A stretch of DNA of 20,547 nucleotides from CBDDRG01 sp051306415 (GTDB lineage: Bacteria; Pseudomonadota; Gammaproteobacteria; Pseudomonadales; Porticoccaceae): assembly GCA_051306415.1 (NCBI GenBank), contig JBPPNE010000263.1, forward strand, positions 1-20,547, in the 5' to 3' direction. Within the stretch, counting starts at the first letter, position 1, and every line of letters begins with the position of its first letter. Both the position numbers and the translations under genes were made by a program. The notes under the pieces are model-generated. The model did no database searches. It was not told where the DNA came from and worked only from the letters and a program-made list of their open reading frames with translations. Positions 1 to 6,889 of this stretch are shown one piece after another.

Positions 1-196
1 CCACCCAGGCCTTGACTTCGGCGTGCTCGAACAGGGGATTCTTGCCGAACACCCGCATCCGCTCCTCGAAGCGCAGCGGCGCGATCCAGTGGGGATCGTC
101 CCGATACAACGCCGCCGCCAGACCGAGAAAATCGCGTCGATCGGCACGGCTGGACACCGGTGCAATGCTGAGGACGGTCTGGTCGACTGTGGCCAT
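1..196 (-). CDS. GNAT-like N-acetyltransferase family protein, N-terminal part (runs off left edge)
   Basis: Only the first 65 codons are in the window; the gene continues beyond base 1. It starts at ATG 196-194 and the visible product begins MATVDQTVLSIAPV. The stretch at residues 31-60 (YRDDPHWIAPLRFEERMRVF, then KNPLFEHAEV) matches the N-terminal signature I associate with a family of about 370-390 residue GNAT-fold proteins found in many proteobacteria, whose substrate is not known to me. An extended -10 element (282-290) lies about 85 bases upstream on the same strand. The assignment rests on a short motif from memory, and the acetyl-CoA binding region lies outside the window, so activity cannot be judged. 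Confidence 0.6.
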   Translation of the reverse strand, partial: MATVDQTVLSIAPVSSRADRRDFLGLAAALYRDDPHWIAPLRFEERMRVFGKNPLFEHAEVKAWV

Positions 197-281
197 GGCA
201 AGGTCTATTACCGCTAGGGTTGGACGCTGTACAGCTGGGTTTAGCGGCACAATCCGAGCTGGGCCGTGGCGCCGCGCGGGC

Positions 282-290
282 ACTATACCA
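282..290 (-). promoter_or_regulatory. Extended -10 promoter element for the GNAT-like gene
   Basis: On the minus strand the sequence reads TGGTATAGT, which is an extended -10 (TGn followed by TATAGT, five of six to the sigma-70 consensus). No convincing -35 hexamer sits 16-18 bases upstream, as is usual for extended -10 promoters. It would give a leader of roughly 75-80 nt before the ATG at 196. Confidence 0.45.
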
Positions 291-311
291 GAGGCATAGG
301 TCTGCTAACGG

Positions 312-346
312 CCGGCGCGGACGCCGGACCCGCGTCGTCACGCGGG
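312..346. repeat. Two adjacent perfect hairpins in the spacer left of tRNA-Cys
   Basis: CCGGCG (312-317) pairs with CGCCGG (322-327) around a 4-base loop, and one base further CCCGCGT (329-335) pairs with ACGCGGG (340-346), also around a 4-base loop. Neither is followed by a T-tract on either strand, so a classical intrinsic terminator is not supported. They lie downstream of the leftward pgsA/tRNA-Cys unit and upstream of the leftward GNAT-like gene, where a transcript-end or REP-like role would fit. Confidence 0.5.
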
Positions 347-367
347 GTTCAGAGCGCGGGATTTTCG

Positions 368-400
368 GGACAATCGACTTTCCTGGACAATCGACTTTCC
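368..400. repeat. 17-bp tandem repeat, two copies
   Basis: GGACAATCGACTTTCC occurs at 368-383 and again at 385-400, giving a period of 17 bp, with a decayed third copy just to the right. It belongs to the roughly 330-bp stretch 197-529, in which I see no gene: short open frames there have no coding character or recognisable product. Confidence 0.75.
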
Positions 401-440
401 CGGGTGATCGATTGACCGAGGCAAGTAACTTTCTGGGGAA

Positions 441-523
441 ACTGTTGTTCAGGACTGTTGTTCAGGACTGCTGTTCAGGACTGTTGTTCAGGACTGCTGT
501 TCAGTTCGGGACTGTTCTTCGGG
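441..523. repeat. 13-bp tandem repeat, five copies plus a diverged sixth
   Basis: The unit ACTGTTGTTCAGG is repeated head to tail at 441-453, 454-466, 467-479, 480-492 and 493-504 (the last one lacks its final base; copies differ at one T/C position). After a 6-bp fragment TTCGGG comes a diverged copy, ACTGTTCTTCGGG (511-523). The array ends 7 bp from the 3' end of tRNA-Cys, so it lies in the trailer of the tRNA transcript. It has no spacers of the CRISPR kind and 13 is not a multiple of three. Slipped-strand expansion is the simplest origin. Confidence 0.85.
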
Positions 524-529
524 ACAAAA

Positions 530-603
530 TGGAGGCTGGAGTCGGAATCGAACCGGCGTACGCGGAGTTGCAGTCCGCTACATGACCACTCTGCCACCCA
601 GCC
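530..603 (-). tRNA. tRNA-Cys (anticodon GCA)
   Basis: The minus strand folds as a 74-nt cloverleaf with encoded CCA. The acceptor stem GGCTGGG pairs with TCCAGCC (last pair G-T), followed by the discriminator T and CCA. The anticodon stem GCGGA/TCCGC encloses the loop CTGCAAC, with anticodon GCA at 571-569. The T-arm holds GTTCGATTC, with one C-A mismatch in the stem. The gene lies 75 bp downstream of pgsA on the same strand. A tRNA-Cys gene also follows pgsA in Escherichia coli, which supports the call; here no glycine or leucine tRNA accompanies it. Confidence 0.97.
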
Positions 604-617
604 CCGAGGGAGGCGAA

Positions 618-623
618 ATTGTA
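618..623 (-). promoter_or_regulatory. -10 element for tRNA-Cys
   Basis: The minus strand reads TACAAT, ending 14 bases before the mature 5' end of tRNA-Cys and followed by a C-rich segment. No strong -35 box is visible at 16-18 bp (TTATTG lies 15 bp upstream). The tRNA may therefore be made from its own promoter as well as by read-through from pgsA. Confidence 0.4.
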
Positions 624-678
624 CCCGACGCGTTCGGCCAATAACAGTGGCCTGGCACAGCCGGCTGGGAAATTGGGA

Positions 679-1236
679 TCAACTGTGGTTGCGAAATTCC
701 GGCCAGGCGACTTTCAGGTAGATCACCATCGACCATAGGGTGAGCGCCGCGGCGACGTAGAGCAACATCAGCCCGAAGGTATCGAAATAGGGTACGGTAT
801 CGGGGTTAAACATCAGCAGCAAGATGATCGCGACCATCTGCAGCGTGGTCTTGATTTTGCCGATGTAGGACACCGCGATGCTCGCGCGCTTGCCGAGTTC
901 CGCCATCCACTCGCGCAGCGCGGAGACGACGATTTCGCGACCGATGATGACCATGCTGGGAATGGTGAAGGCGGCGGATTCGTGTTTTTCCAACAGCAGT
1001 ACCAGGGCCACGGCGACGATGAGTTTGTCCGCGACCGGATCCAGGAAGGCGCCAAACCGGGTGGTGAGATTGAGGCGGCGGGCGAGATAGCCGTCGAGCA
1101 AATCGGTCAATGATGCGACCGAAAAGATCGCGGCACTGGCGAGATAGTGCCATTCCCAAGGCAGGTAAAACACCAGAACCAACAGCGGAATCAGCACGAT
1201 CCGCAGCAGTGTGACCTGGTTGGGTAGATTAAGCAT
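679..1236 (-). CDS. pgsA: CDP-diacylglycerol--glycerol-3-phosphate 3-phosphatidyltransferase
   Basis: This inner-membrane enzyme transfers the phosphatidyl group of CDP-diacylglycerol to sn-glycerol-3-phosphate, the committed step toward phosphatidylglycerol and cardiolipin. The 185-residue product has the usual length. The CDP-alcohol phosphotransferase signature (D-x2-D-G-x2-A-R-x8-G-x3-D-x3-D) is intact: D45, D48, G49, A52, R53, G62, D66 and D70. Hydrophobic segments lie near residues 10-27, 33-45, 72-82, 130-142 and 150-172. It starts with ATG 29 bp after the uvrC stop and has no clear Shine-Dalgarno sequence. The order gacA/uvrY-uvrC-pgsA-tRNA-Cys resembles the enterobacterial arrangement. 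Confidence 0.96.
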   Translation of the reverse strand: MLNLPNQVTLLRIVLIPLLVLVFYLPWEWHYLASAAIFSVASLTDLLDGYLARRLNLTTRFGAFLDPVADKLIVAVALVLLLEKHESAAFTIPSMVIIGREIVVSALREWMAELGKRASIAVSYIGKIKTTLQMVAIILLLMFNPDTVPYFDTFGLMLLYVAAALTLWSMVIYLKVAWPEFRNHS

Positions 1237-1265
1237 GGCGGATAGGCGTGGGGGCAGCGAGCAAG

Positions 1266-3200
1266 TTAACCGGCATGGAGGGTGCTGTAAATAGTCTCGG
1301 CCACCTTTCGGTTGATCTCCGGCACGCGGATCAGATCGGCGATGCTGGCCTGCATCACTGCCTCGGTGCCGCCGAAAAAACGCAACAGTTCGCGCTTACG
1401 CTTCGGGCCAACGCCGGGGATGTCGTCGAGAGGCGAACCGCGCCGCTTTTTGTCGCGGCGCTGGCGGTGTCCGGTGATGGCAAAGCGGTGAGCTTCATCG
1501 CGAATCTGCTGTACCAGGAGTAGCCCGCCGGGCGTCGGCACTACCTCCCGCTCACCGCCGTCGGCATACAGCAGCAGGGTCTCCAGCCCGGGTTTGCGGC
1601 TGCTGCCCTTGGCCACCCCGATGAGCGTTACACCCACCACGCCGAGCTCCTCCAGCACCTTGCCCGCGATGCGCAACTGGCCCTTGCCACCGTCGATGAA
1701 CAGGATATCCGGCAGCGGGGCCTCCCCCTGCTGCAACCGCTTGTAGCGCCGTCGCAGCGCCTGGTCGAGCGCGGCGTAATCATCGCCTGGTGTGATGCCG
1801 GCGATGTTAAAGCGCCGGTAGGCAGATTTGAGCGGGCCTTCGCGGTTGAACACGACACAGGACGCGACTATCGCCTCGCCGCTGCTGTGGCTGACGTCAA
1901 AGCATTCCAGGCGTTCCGGCATTTCGGGGAGGCGGAGCATCTTTTGCAGCTGAAGGAAGCGCGCCAGGGTATTTTGCGACGCCGCCAGGCGACCACTCAG
2001 ATTTTGCTCGGCGGTGCGGCTGGCGAGATCAATCCACTTGCCGCGGGTGCCGCGACTGACGCAGGCAATGCTCACTTTGCGTTGCGCCGCCGCCGTCAAC
2101 GCCTGTTGCAGCAGCGCGGCATCATCCAGCGCCGTGCCCAGCAGAATCTCGCGGGGCATGTCGATAACGGTGCCCGCCTTCAGATAGTGCTGGGGAATGA
2201 ACTCGCCGAGCACTTCCGCCGCGGTGGCGGCCAGCGGCGTTTTGGGGTAATAGCTGCGGCTACCGAGCATGCGGCCGTGGCGAATATAGAGGACATGGAC
2301 GCAGGCGCTGTCCGCCGCGATGGCTGCCGCGATGATGTCGATATTGCTGTTGCCCGACTCGACCACCTGGGTTGCCTGAATCTGGCGTAGCGAATTGATC
2401 TGATCGCGCAAAATCGCCGCCGATTCAAACGCCAGCGCGTCACTGGCGCGATCCATTTCGGTCTCCAGCTCGCTCATCAGGGGCAGGTTTTTGCCTTCGA
2501 GGAACATGCGGGTGTGGCGGACATCGCGGTCGTATTCCTCTTTGCTGACGAGGCCGACACAGGGTCCGCTACAGCGTTTGATTTCGTATTGCAGGCAGGG
2601 CCGCGAGCGGTTGCGAAAAAAGCTGTCCTCGCACTGGCGCACGCCGAAAGTTTTCTTCAGCGAGTTGAGGGTCTCGCGCACCGCGAGCACGCCTGGAAAC
2701 GGCCCAAAGTACGTGCCCTTGCCGCGCTTGGTGCCGCGGTGAAAACTCAGGCGGGGATAGGGCGTGTCGCCGGACAGGAAAATGTAGGGATAGGACTTGT
2801 CGTCCCGCAACAGGATATTGAACGGTGGGTGATACTGCTTTATCAGGTTTTGTTCGAGCAGCAGAGCTTCCAGTTCGGTCTCGGTGACCGTGACTTCGAC
2901 GCTGAGAATCCGGTCGACCAACGCGCGGGTTTTCGGCGCCAGTCCCGAGCTGCGAAAGTAACTGGCCACGCGTTTGTGGAGGTTTTTCGCTTTGCCGACG
3001 TAGAGTACGCGCCCATCGTCGCCGAGCATCTGGTAGACGCCGGGGCGATCGGTCAGGGTTCTCAGCAGCGCTTTGGCGTCAAACAGGGGGGGCGAACTGC
3101 TGTTGCGGTGGGGAATCAGTGCTACGGCGGAATCGTCGCCCACAGTGCCGGCGCTCGCGGCCGAACTGCCCTGATCAGCTGGCGGATTGAGCGCGGTCAC
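1266..3200 (-). CDS. uvrC: Excinuclease ABC subunit C
   Basis: UvrC makes both incisions around bulky DNA lesions in nucleotide excision repair, acting with UvrA and UvrB. The 644-residue product holds the GIY-YIG nuclease domain (GVY 54-56, YVG 67-69, R77), a zinc-type cysteine cluster near residues 190-215, a UVR-type UvrB-binding helix region, the RNase H-like 5' nuclease (FDVSH with D435, D503 in FIDGGKGQL, H571 in DEAHRFA) and a C-terminal tandem helix-hairpin-helix (IPGVGPKRKRELL). The GTG start overlaps the gacA stop as GTGA, arguing for translational coupling. Homologues usually begin close to residue 39 here (LFDAKALLRTL), so the first 38 low-complexity residues are either a lineage-specific extension or the true start is internal. 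Confidence 0.96.
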   Translation of the reverse strand: MTALNPPADQGSSAASAGTVGDDSAVALIPHRNSSSPPLFDAKALLRTLTDRPGVYQMLGDDGRVLYVGKAKNLHKRVASYFRSSGLAPKTRALVDRILSVEVTVTETELEALLLEQNLIKQYHPPFNILLRDDKSYPYIFLSGDTPYPRLSFHRGTKRGKGTYFGPFPGVLAVRETLNSLKKTFGVRQCEDSFFRNRSRPCLQYEIKRCSGPCVGLVSKEEYDRDVRHTRMFLEGKNLPLMSELETEMDRASDALAFESAAILRDQINSLRQIQATQVVESGNSNIDIIAAAIAADSACVHVLYIRHGRMLGSRSYYPKTPLAATAAEVLGEFIPQHYLKAGTVIDMPREILLGTALDDAALLQQALTAAAQRKVSIACVSRGTRGKWIDLASRTAEQNLSGRLAASQNTLARFLQLQKMLRLPEMPERLECFDVSHSSGEAIVASCVVFNREGPLKSAYRRFNIAGITPGDDYAALDQALRRRYKRLQQGEAPLPDILFIDGGKGQLRIAGKVLEELGVVGVTLIGVAKGSSRKPGLETLLLYADGGEREVVPTPGGLLLVQQIRDEAHRFAITGHRQRRDKKRRGSPLDDIPGVGPKRKRELLRFFGGTEAVMQASIADLIRVPEINRKVAETIYSTLHAG

Positions 3201-3847
3201 ACCAACTCGCTCGGATTCACCAAGCCATACTTGACCGCCACCAGGGTGAGCTCGACGTCGTTGGTAACGCCGAGCTTGTCGTAGATGCGGTATTTGTAGG
3301 AATTGATGGTCTTGGGACTGATGTTGAGGACGCCGGCGACCTCGTTGGCGCGGTGGCCGCTGGTAATCATCTGCGCGATTTGCAGTTCGCGTTGAGTCAA
3401 TTGCGCGAGCGGGGATTTTTCCTGGTCGGAGGACAGGCCGTTGACCACCAGCAACTGCGCCACCTCCGGACTGACGTACACGCGGTCATCGATGACGGTG
3501 TCGAGTGCGAGGCGGATCTCCTGGCTGCCAGCACTCTTGGTAATGTAACCGGCGGCACCGGCCTTGAGCATGTGCACTGGGTAGCTGTCGTCGTTGAACG
3601 CGGTTACCACAATGACCTTGATGGCGGCGTTGGCGGCGATCAGTCGGCGCGTCGCTTCGAGACCGCCGATGCCGGGCATGCGGATATCCATGAACACCAC
3701 ATCGGGTTTCAATTGCCGGGTCATGATTAGCGAGTCCTCCCCGCTCGCGGCCTGGCCGACGATTTCGACGCCGGGGATGGCTTCGAGTAGCCCGCAGATC
3801 CCGCGACGCACCAAATCGTGATCATCGACGACCAGCACTTTCAGCAC
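3197..3847 (-). CDS. gacA: Two-component response regulator, GacA/UvrY family (NarL/FixJ type)
   Basis: This is a transcription factor that, in the Gac/Rsm (BarA/UvrY) pathway, switches on small RNAs that titrate CsrA/RsmA. The 216-residue product has a receiver domain (acidic pair D8-D9, phosphoacceptor D54 in VVFMDIRMPG) and a C-terminal LuxR-type helix-turn-helix (about 148-205, LTQRELQIAQMITSGH then ISPKTINSYKYRIY). I chose the GTG at 3847-3845 because it follows a strong AGGGGAGAA ribosome site and gives the family length; a longer open frame to 4009 would overlap the alkB-like gene and add no domain. A separate gene symbol, uvrY, is used in enterobacteria. The cognate kinase is not in the window. 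Confidence 0.93.
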   Translation of the reverse strand: MLKVLVVDDHDLVRRGICGLLEAIPGVEIVGQAASGEDSLIMTRQLKPDVVFMDIRMPGIGGLEATRRLIAANAAIKVIVVTAFNDDSYPVHMLKAGAAGYITKSAGSQEIRLALDTVIDDRVYVSPEVAQLLVVNGLSSDQEKSPLAQLTQRELQIAQMITSGHRANEVAGVLNISPKTINSYKYRIYDKLGVTNDVELTLVAVKYGLVNPSELV

Positions 3848-3890
3848 GCAATTCTCCCCTGCGATCAGAATCCGCTTCGCTGGCCGCAGG

Positions 3891-4529
3891 TTAGCATCCG
3901 CAGCGTGGAATCGCCACGCCCGCCACGCGGCGAAAGGTAATGCTGATACGCGGGTGCTCAAGACCCGCCACCTTGGCGACGCGGTGCTGCCAATGGGTTT
4001 GCAACTCACCGCCCATGACCAGCAGCGAGCCGGCGGGCAACAGCAGTCGTCGGCGTTGGGGTGCGCGCTGGTCGCCCTGTTTGGGGCGAAACTCCAGTTC
4101 GCGCTCCGCGCCCAAGCTCAGCGCCGCGATGACGGGATTGGGCCCCAGCTCGGGTTCATCGTCGCTGTGCCAGTCGACACTGTCGCGGCCATCGCGGTAG
4201 AGGTTGAGCAGGGCGCTGTTGAATCCGGCAGCCGTCGCGCTTTCGATCCGCGCTTTGATCGCGAGCAAAGCCGGCAGCCAGGCGTGGCGATGCATTTTCG
4301 CGCCGGAATACGCGTAATCCGCGCCGCTATCGCCGTACCAGGCATTCAACCGTGGAATCGGGCGATGCTGTCCGCTGATGAATAACCGACTCTGCGTCCA
4401 GGCCACCTCGGCGGTCAGTACGGCCTGTAGCTGCGCGGCAGCGGCGGCTGCGAGAAACTGCGGCCACAGGCGCAGTTCGCCGCCAGCCAGTGCCATGGTC
4501 TCCGGCGAATTGGCAAACAGCGCGGCCAT
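3891..4529 (-). CDS. AlkB-type 2-oxoglutarate/Fe(II)-dependent dioxygenase (ALKBH2/3-like)
   Basis: Members of this family oxidatively remove alkyl groups from nucleic-acid bases. The 212-residue product shows the double-stranded beta-helix motifs: NLYRDG (109-114) followed by the iron-binding H121-x-D123 in WHSDDE, the substrate-lid sequence PRLNAWYGD (59-67), the distal iron histidine (H182 in HWQHRV) and the 2-oxoglutarate-binding R194/R200 in PRISITFRR. The pattern is closer to the ALKBH2/ALKBH3 subgroup than to E. coli AlkB. Its ATG begins 2 bp after the murB stop, so it is probably expressed with murB, and gacA starts 43 bp downstream. It is an uncommon neighbour for murB. Its preferred lesion cannot be read from sequence. 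Confidence 0.88.
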   Translation of the reverse strand: MAALFANSPETMALAGGELRLWPQFLAAAAAAQLQAVLTAEVAWTQSRLFISGQHRPIPRLNAWYGDSGADYAYSGAKMHRHAWLPALLAIKARIESATAAGFNSALLNLYRDGRDSVDWHSDDEPELGPNPVIAALSLGAERELEFRPKQGDQRAPQRRRLLLPAGSLLVMGGELQTHWQHRVAKVAGLEHPRISITFRRVAGVAIPRCGC

Positions 4530-4531
4530 GG

Positions 4532-5551
4532 TTAACCACCGAGCACGCGTGGTTCGAGTTCGAGTTCAACGCCGAAGCGCTGACGAATATCGGCCTGGAT
4601 GTCGGCGGCGAGCGCGAGCAGGGCGTGGCCATCGCATTGGCCGCAATTGACGAGCACCAGCGCCTGCTCGCCGTGCACGCCGGCACCGGAGCTGTTGATG
4701 ATGCCCTTCCAGCCGGCCTGATCGATGAGCCAGCCGGCGGCGAGTTTAACCTGGCCATCGGTGTGTGGAAATGTCACCAAGCCGGGAAAACGGGCAGCCA
4801 GTACTTTGGCGGTAGCGGCGGAGACGATGGGGTTTTTGAAAAAACTGCCCGCATTGGGCAACTCGGCCGGGTCGGGCAGTCGCAGGCGGCGCAGGTCGCA
4901 CACGGCCGTATACACCTGCTGCGGGGTAACCGAATCCATGCCGGCGAAGGCCTGTTGCAGCGACGGATAGTCGAGCACTACGCGCGGGAGCCGCGACAAT
5001 CGCAGCGTCACTGCCGTGATCGCGTAACGATCCTGCCTCGCGCCCTTGAACAGACTGTCGCGGTAACCGAAGCGGCAGTCGTTGCGACTAAGGCGCCGGT
5101 GTTCGCCAGAGGGTATGGTCAGCGCATCCAGCGCAACGAAAACATCCGCCAGCTCGACGCCGTAGGCCCCAATATTCTGCACCGGCGCCGCGCCGACCCG
5201 GCCGGGAATCAACGCCAGGTTCTCGAGGCCATGCCAGCCCTGGTGGAGACAGTGCGTCACCAGCGCGTGCCAGTTTTCGCCAGCACCCACGGTGATATCG
5301 ATATCGTCGCCGCTGCGGGCAGTGACGGCGATACCGCGGATGTCGATCTGGATGACCAGGCCGGCGACGTCGCCGGCGCAGACAATGTTGCTGCCGCCGC
5401 CGAGAATAGTTACCGCGAGCCGGTGGCGACGGGCGTGGGCGAGGGCCAGCTCCAGCTCGGCGAGACTGTCAACACGGCAAAAATACTCGGCGCGGGCGGG
5501 CAGCGCCAGCGTGTTCAGTGCTCGCAGAGAAATATTTTCAACCACGTCCAC
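4532..5551 (-). CDS. murB: UDP-N-acetylenolpyruvoylglucosamine reductase
   Basis: This cytoplasmic FAD/NADPH enzyme reduces UDP-GlcNAc-enolpyruvate to UDP-MurNAc in peptidoglycan precursor synthesis. The 339-residue product matches the E. coli type I form in length. It has the FAD-binding TILGGGSNIV (48-57), the PGRVGAAPVQNIGAYG motif (116-131), the proton-donor serine S236 in NAGSFFKNP and a C-terminal glutamate cluster (E329-E333). I placed the start at GTG 5551-5549: it lies 1 bp after the phosphatase stop, is preceded by GAGG, and removes an upstream extension that would overlap the phosphatase gene. A second GTG two codons in is an equally possible start. Confidence 0.95.
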   Translation of the reverse strand: MDVVENISLRALNTLALPARAEYFCRVDSLAELELALAHARRHRLAVTILGGGSNIVCAGDVAGLVIQIDIRGIAVTARSGDDIDITVGAGENWHALVTHCLHQGWHGLENLALIPGRVGAAPVQNIGAYGVELADVFVALDALTIPSGEHRRLSRNDCRFGYRDSLFKGARQDRYAITAVTLRLSRLPRVVLDYPSLQQAFAGMDSVTPQQVYTAVCDLRRLRLPDPAELPNAGSFFKNPIVSAATAKVLAARFPGLVTFPHTDGQVKLAAGWLIDQAGWKGIINSSGAGVHGEQALVLVNCGQCDGHALLALAADIQADIRQRFGVELELEPRVLGG

Positions 5552-5552
5552 G

Positions 5553-6041
5553 CTAAAACCTCGGCGAGTTGGCGCGGATATGGGCGAGGAGCCCACGGGC
5601 GGCATTTTCGACCAGATCGAGAACCTGCTCAAAACTGTCTGCCGACCCGTGGTAAGGATCGGGCACTTCGATCACCGGCACCCCGCTGCCGAAGTTGAGG
5701 AAGAGATCGAGGGTGCCGCGAAAATCGCCGGGGCGCAGCCGTCGGAGGTCGGCGAGATTGGCGTTATCCATCGCCAGAATGTAGTCGAAGCGCTGAAAAT
5801 CCGCCGCTTCCACTTGGCGGGCGCGCAGATGTTCAAGGTCGTAGCCGCGCGCCAGCGCAGCGCGGCGGGTGCGCAGATCCGGCGGGCGGCCAAGGTGCCA
5901 GTCGCCGGTGCCGGCGGAATCGACGGCGATGCGCTCGGTTAAGCCCTCCGCCACCAGCAGGGCTTCGAAGACGCCGTGGGCGGTGGGCGAACGGCAGATA
6001 TTGCCCAGGCAGACGAACAGTACTTCGACGCGTGCTGTCAT
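5553..6041 (-). CDS. Low-molecular-weight protein tyrosine phosphatase
   Basis: The 162-residue product has the phosphatase loop V-C11-L-G-N-I-C-R17-S18, with C11 as nucleophile and R17 binding phosphate, and the general-acid aspartate D128 in VPDPYHG. In Gram-negative bacteria such enzymes often reverse autophosphorylation of tyrosine kinases that control surface polysaccharide synthesis, but no such kinase is in the window. The ATG overlaps the kdsB stop as ATGA, which indicates translational coupling, and the gene stops 1 bp before murB. The same kdsB-ptp-murB order is known from pseudomonads. A longer open frame extends upstream inside kdsB and is not needed. Confidence 0.94.
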   Translation of the reverse strand: MTARVEVLFVCLGNICRSPTAHGVFEALLVAEGLTERIAVDSAGTGDWHLGRPPDLRTRRAALARGYDLEHLRARQVEAADFQRFDYILAMDNANLADLRRLRPGDFRGTLDLFLNFGSGVPVIEVPDPYHGSADSFEQVLDLVENAARGLLAHIRANSPRF

Positions 6042-6808
6042 GGCGAACCTGCGTTGGTCAGCAAATTGATGATGCGCGCCAGATCCTCCGCCGTGTCGAC
6101 GCCAGCGGGAACCGCGGCAACGGCGTCGGCGACGTGGATCACTTCGCCGTGCCACAGAAAGCGCAGTTGCTCCAACGCTTCCAGGGCTTCGATGGGGGCC
6201 ACCGGCCAGGCGACGAAGCGATCGAGCAGGCCGACCCGGTAGGCGTAGAGGCCGATGTGACGGCGTGGCTGGAAACCGCTGGGCAGCGTGTGCGCGCCGG
6301 CGGCGAACTGATCCCGCGGCCAGGGAATCGGCGCGCGGCTGAAATAACGGGCGTAGTTCCTAGCGTCGACGACTACCTTGACGATGTTCGGGTTGGTGAA
6401 GTCAGCCAGGTTGTCGATGGGCTCACACAGCGTTGCCACGCCCGCCGCCGGGTTCGCGGCGAGATTGGCCGCGACCTGATTGATGACTGCTGGGGGAATC
6501 AACGGTTCGTCGCCCTGGACGTTGACGAGGATGCTGTCGGCGGCGAAGCCGCACAACTGTGCGGCCTGCCACAGGCGATCGGTGCCGGATGGGTGCGTCG
6601 GCGCAGTCAGCACCACTTCGCCACCGAAGCCGCGCACCGTGGTGGCGATGCGCTCGTCGTCGGTCGCCACCACCACGCGCGCCGCCGCGCTGGCGCCGGC
6701 CTGATGGTAGACGCGCTCGATCATCGTCATGCCGGCGATGTCCCGCAACGGTTTGCCGGGCAGGCGGGTGGAGGCGAAGCGCGCAGGGATGACGACGTTG
6801 AAGTTCAT
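6038..6808 (-). CDS. kdsB: 3-deoxy-manno-octulosonate cytidylyltransferase (CMP-Kdo synthetase)
   Basis: KdsB activates Kdo with CTP to CMP-Kdo, the sugar donor for the inner core of lipopolysaccharide. The 256-residue product starts with the nucleotide-binding signature VVIPARFASTRLPGKPL (residues 5-21) and contains HPSGTDR (about 72-78), the metal-binding VQGDEPLI (about 95-102) and YFSRAPIPWPRD; all are characteristic. The ATG has no clear Shine-Dalgarno sequence, so translation may originally have been coupled to lpxK. In the reconstructed ancestral order (see the cassette entry), lpxK ended only 15 bp upstream. Now an 828-bp insert separates the two genes, so kdsB expression depends on transcription and re-initiation through that insert or on a promoter I do not recognise. 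Confidence 0.96.
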   Translation of the reverse strand: MNFNVVIPARFASTRLPGKPLRDIAGMTMIERVYHQAGASAAARVVVATDDERIATTVRGFGGEVVLTAPTHPSGTDRLWQAAQLCGFAADSILVNVQGDEPLIPPAVINQVAANLAANPAAGVATLCEPIDNLADFTNPNIVKVVVDARNYARYFSRAPIPWPRDQFAAGAHTLPSGFQPRRHIGLYAYRVGLLDRFVAWPVAPIEALEALEQLRFLWHGEVIHVADAVAAVPAGVDTAEDLARIINLLTNAGSP

Positions 6809-6827
6809 TGTGGCGGTCGGTGGCTAT

Positions 6828-6889
6828 CGTCTAGGTTAAGCCGCGGGCTCGCCGGAGGCGGGGCCGTCGGCTTGAACCGCTGGTTGGGC
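6828..6889 (-). other. attC-like recombination site of the cassette
   Basis: Reading the minus strand: outer box GCCCAAC (6889-6883), a 4-base unpaired spacer, and inner box GGTTCAAGCCG (6878-6868). A variable centre with a CGCC-TCC-GGCG hairpin follows, then CGGCTTAACC and TAGACG. The inner boxes pair over ten base pairs with a single extra C left unpaired, which is the extrahelical base typical of attC. In the closed circle the site ends TAGACGTTGGGC and the outer boxes pair seven of seven; total length would be 68 bp. The inner part (TTCAAGCCGAC, then GCGGCTTAA) closely resembles the aadA-cassette attC as I remember it. The cassette gene reads into the site and ends at the TAA inside GGCTTAACC. 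Confidence 0.82.

Noticed and set aside
441..523. CRISPR array
   Set aside because: Units are 13 bp and abut directly, with no spacers and no cas genes nearby.
3848..4009. Longer gacA start upstream of 3847
   Set aside because: The extra 54 residues overlap the alkB-like gene and precede a complete receiver domain that has its own strong ribosome site and GTG.
4490..5698. A 402-codon rightward open frame opposite murB
   Set aside because: It is the antisense shadow of murB, which has complete family motifs. High GC makes long antisense frames common here; the same applies to the long frames at 2514-3284, 6032-6931 and 9123-10301.
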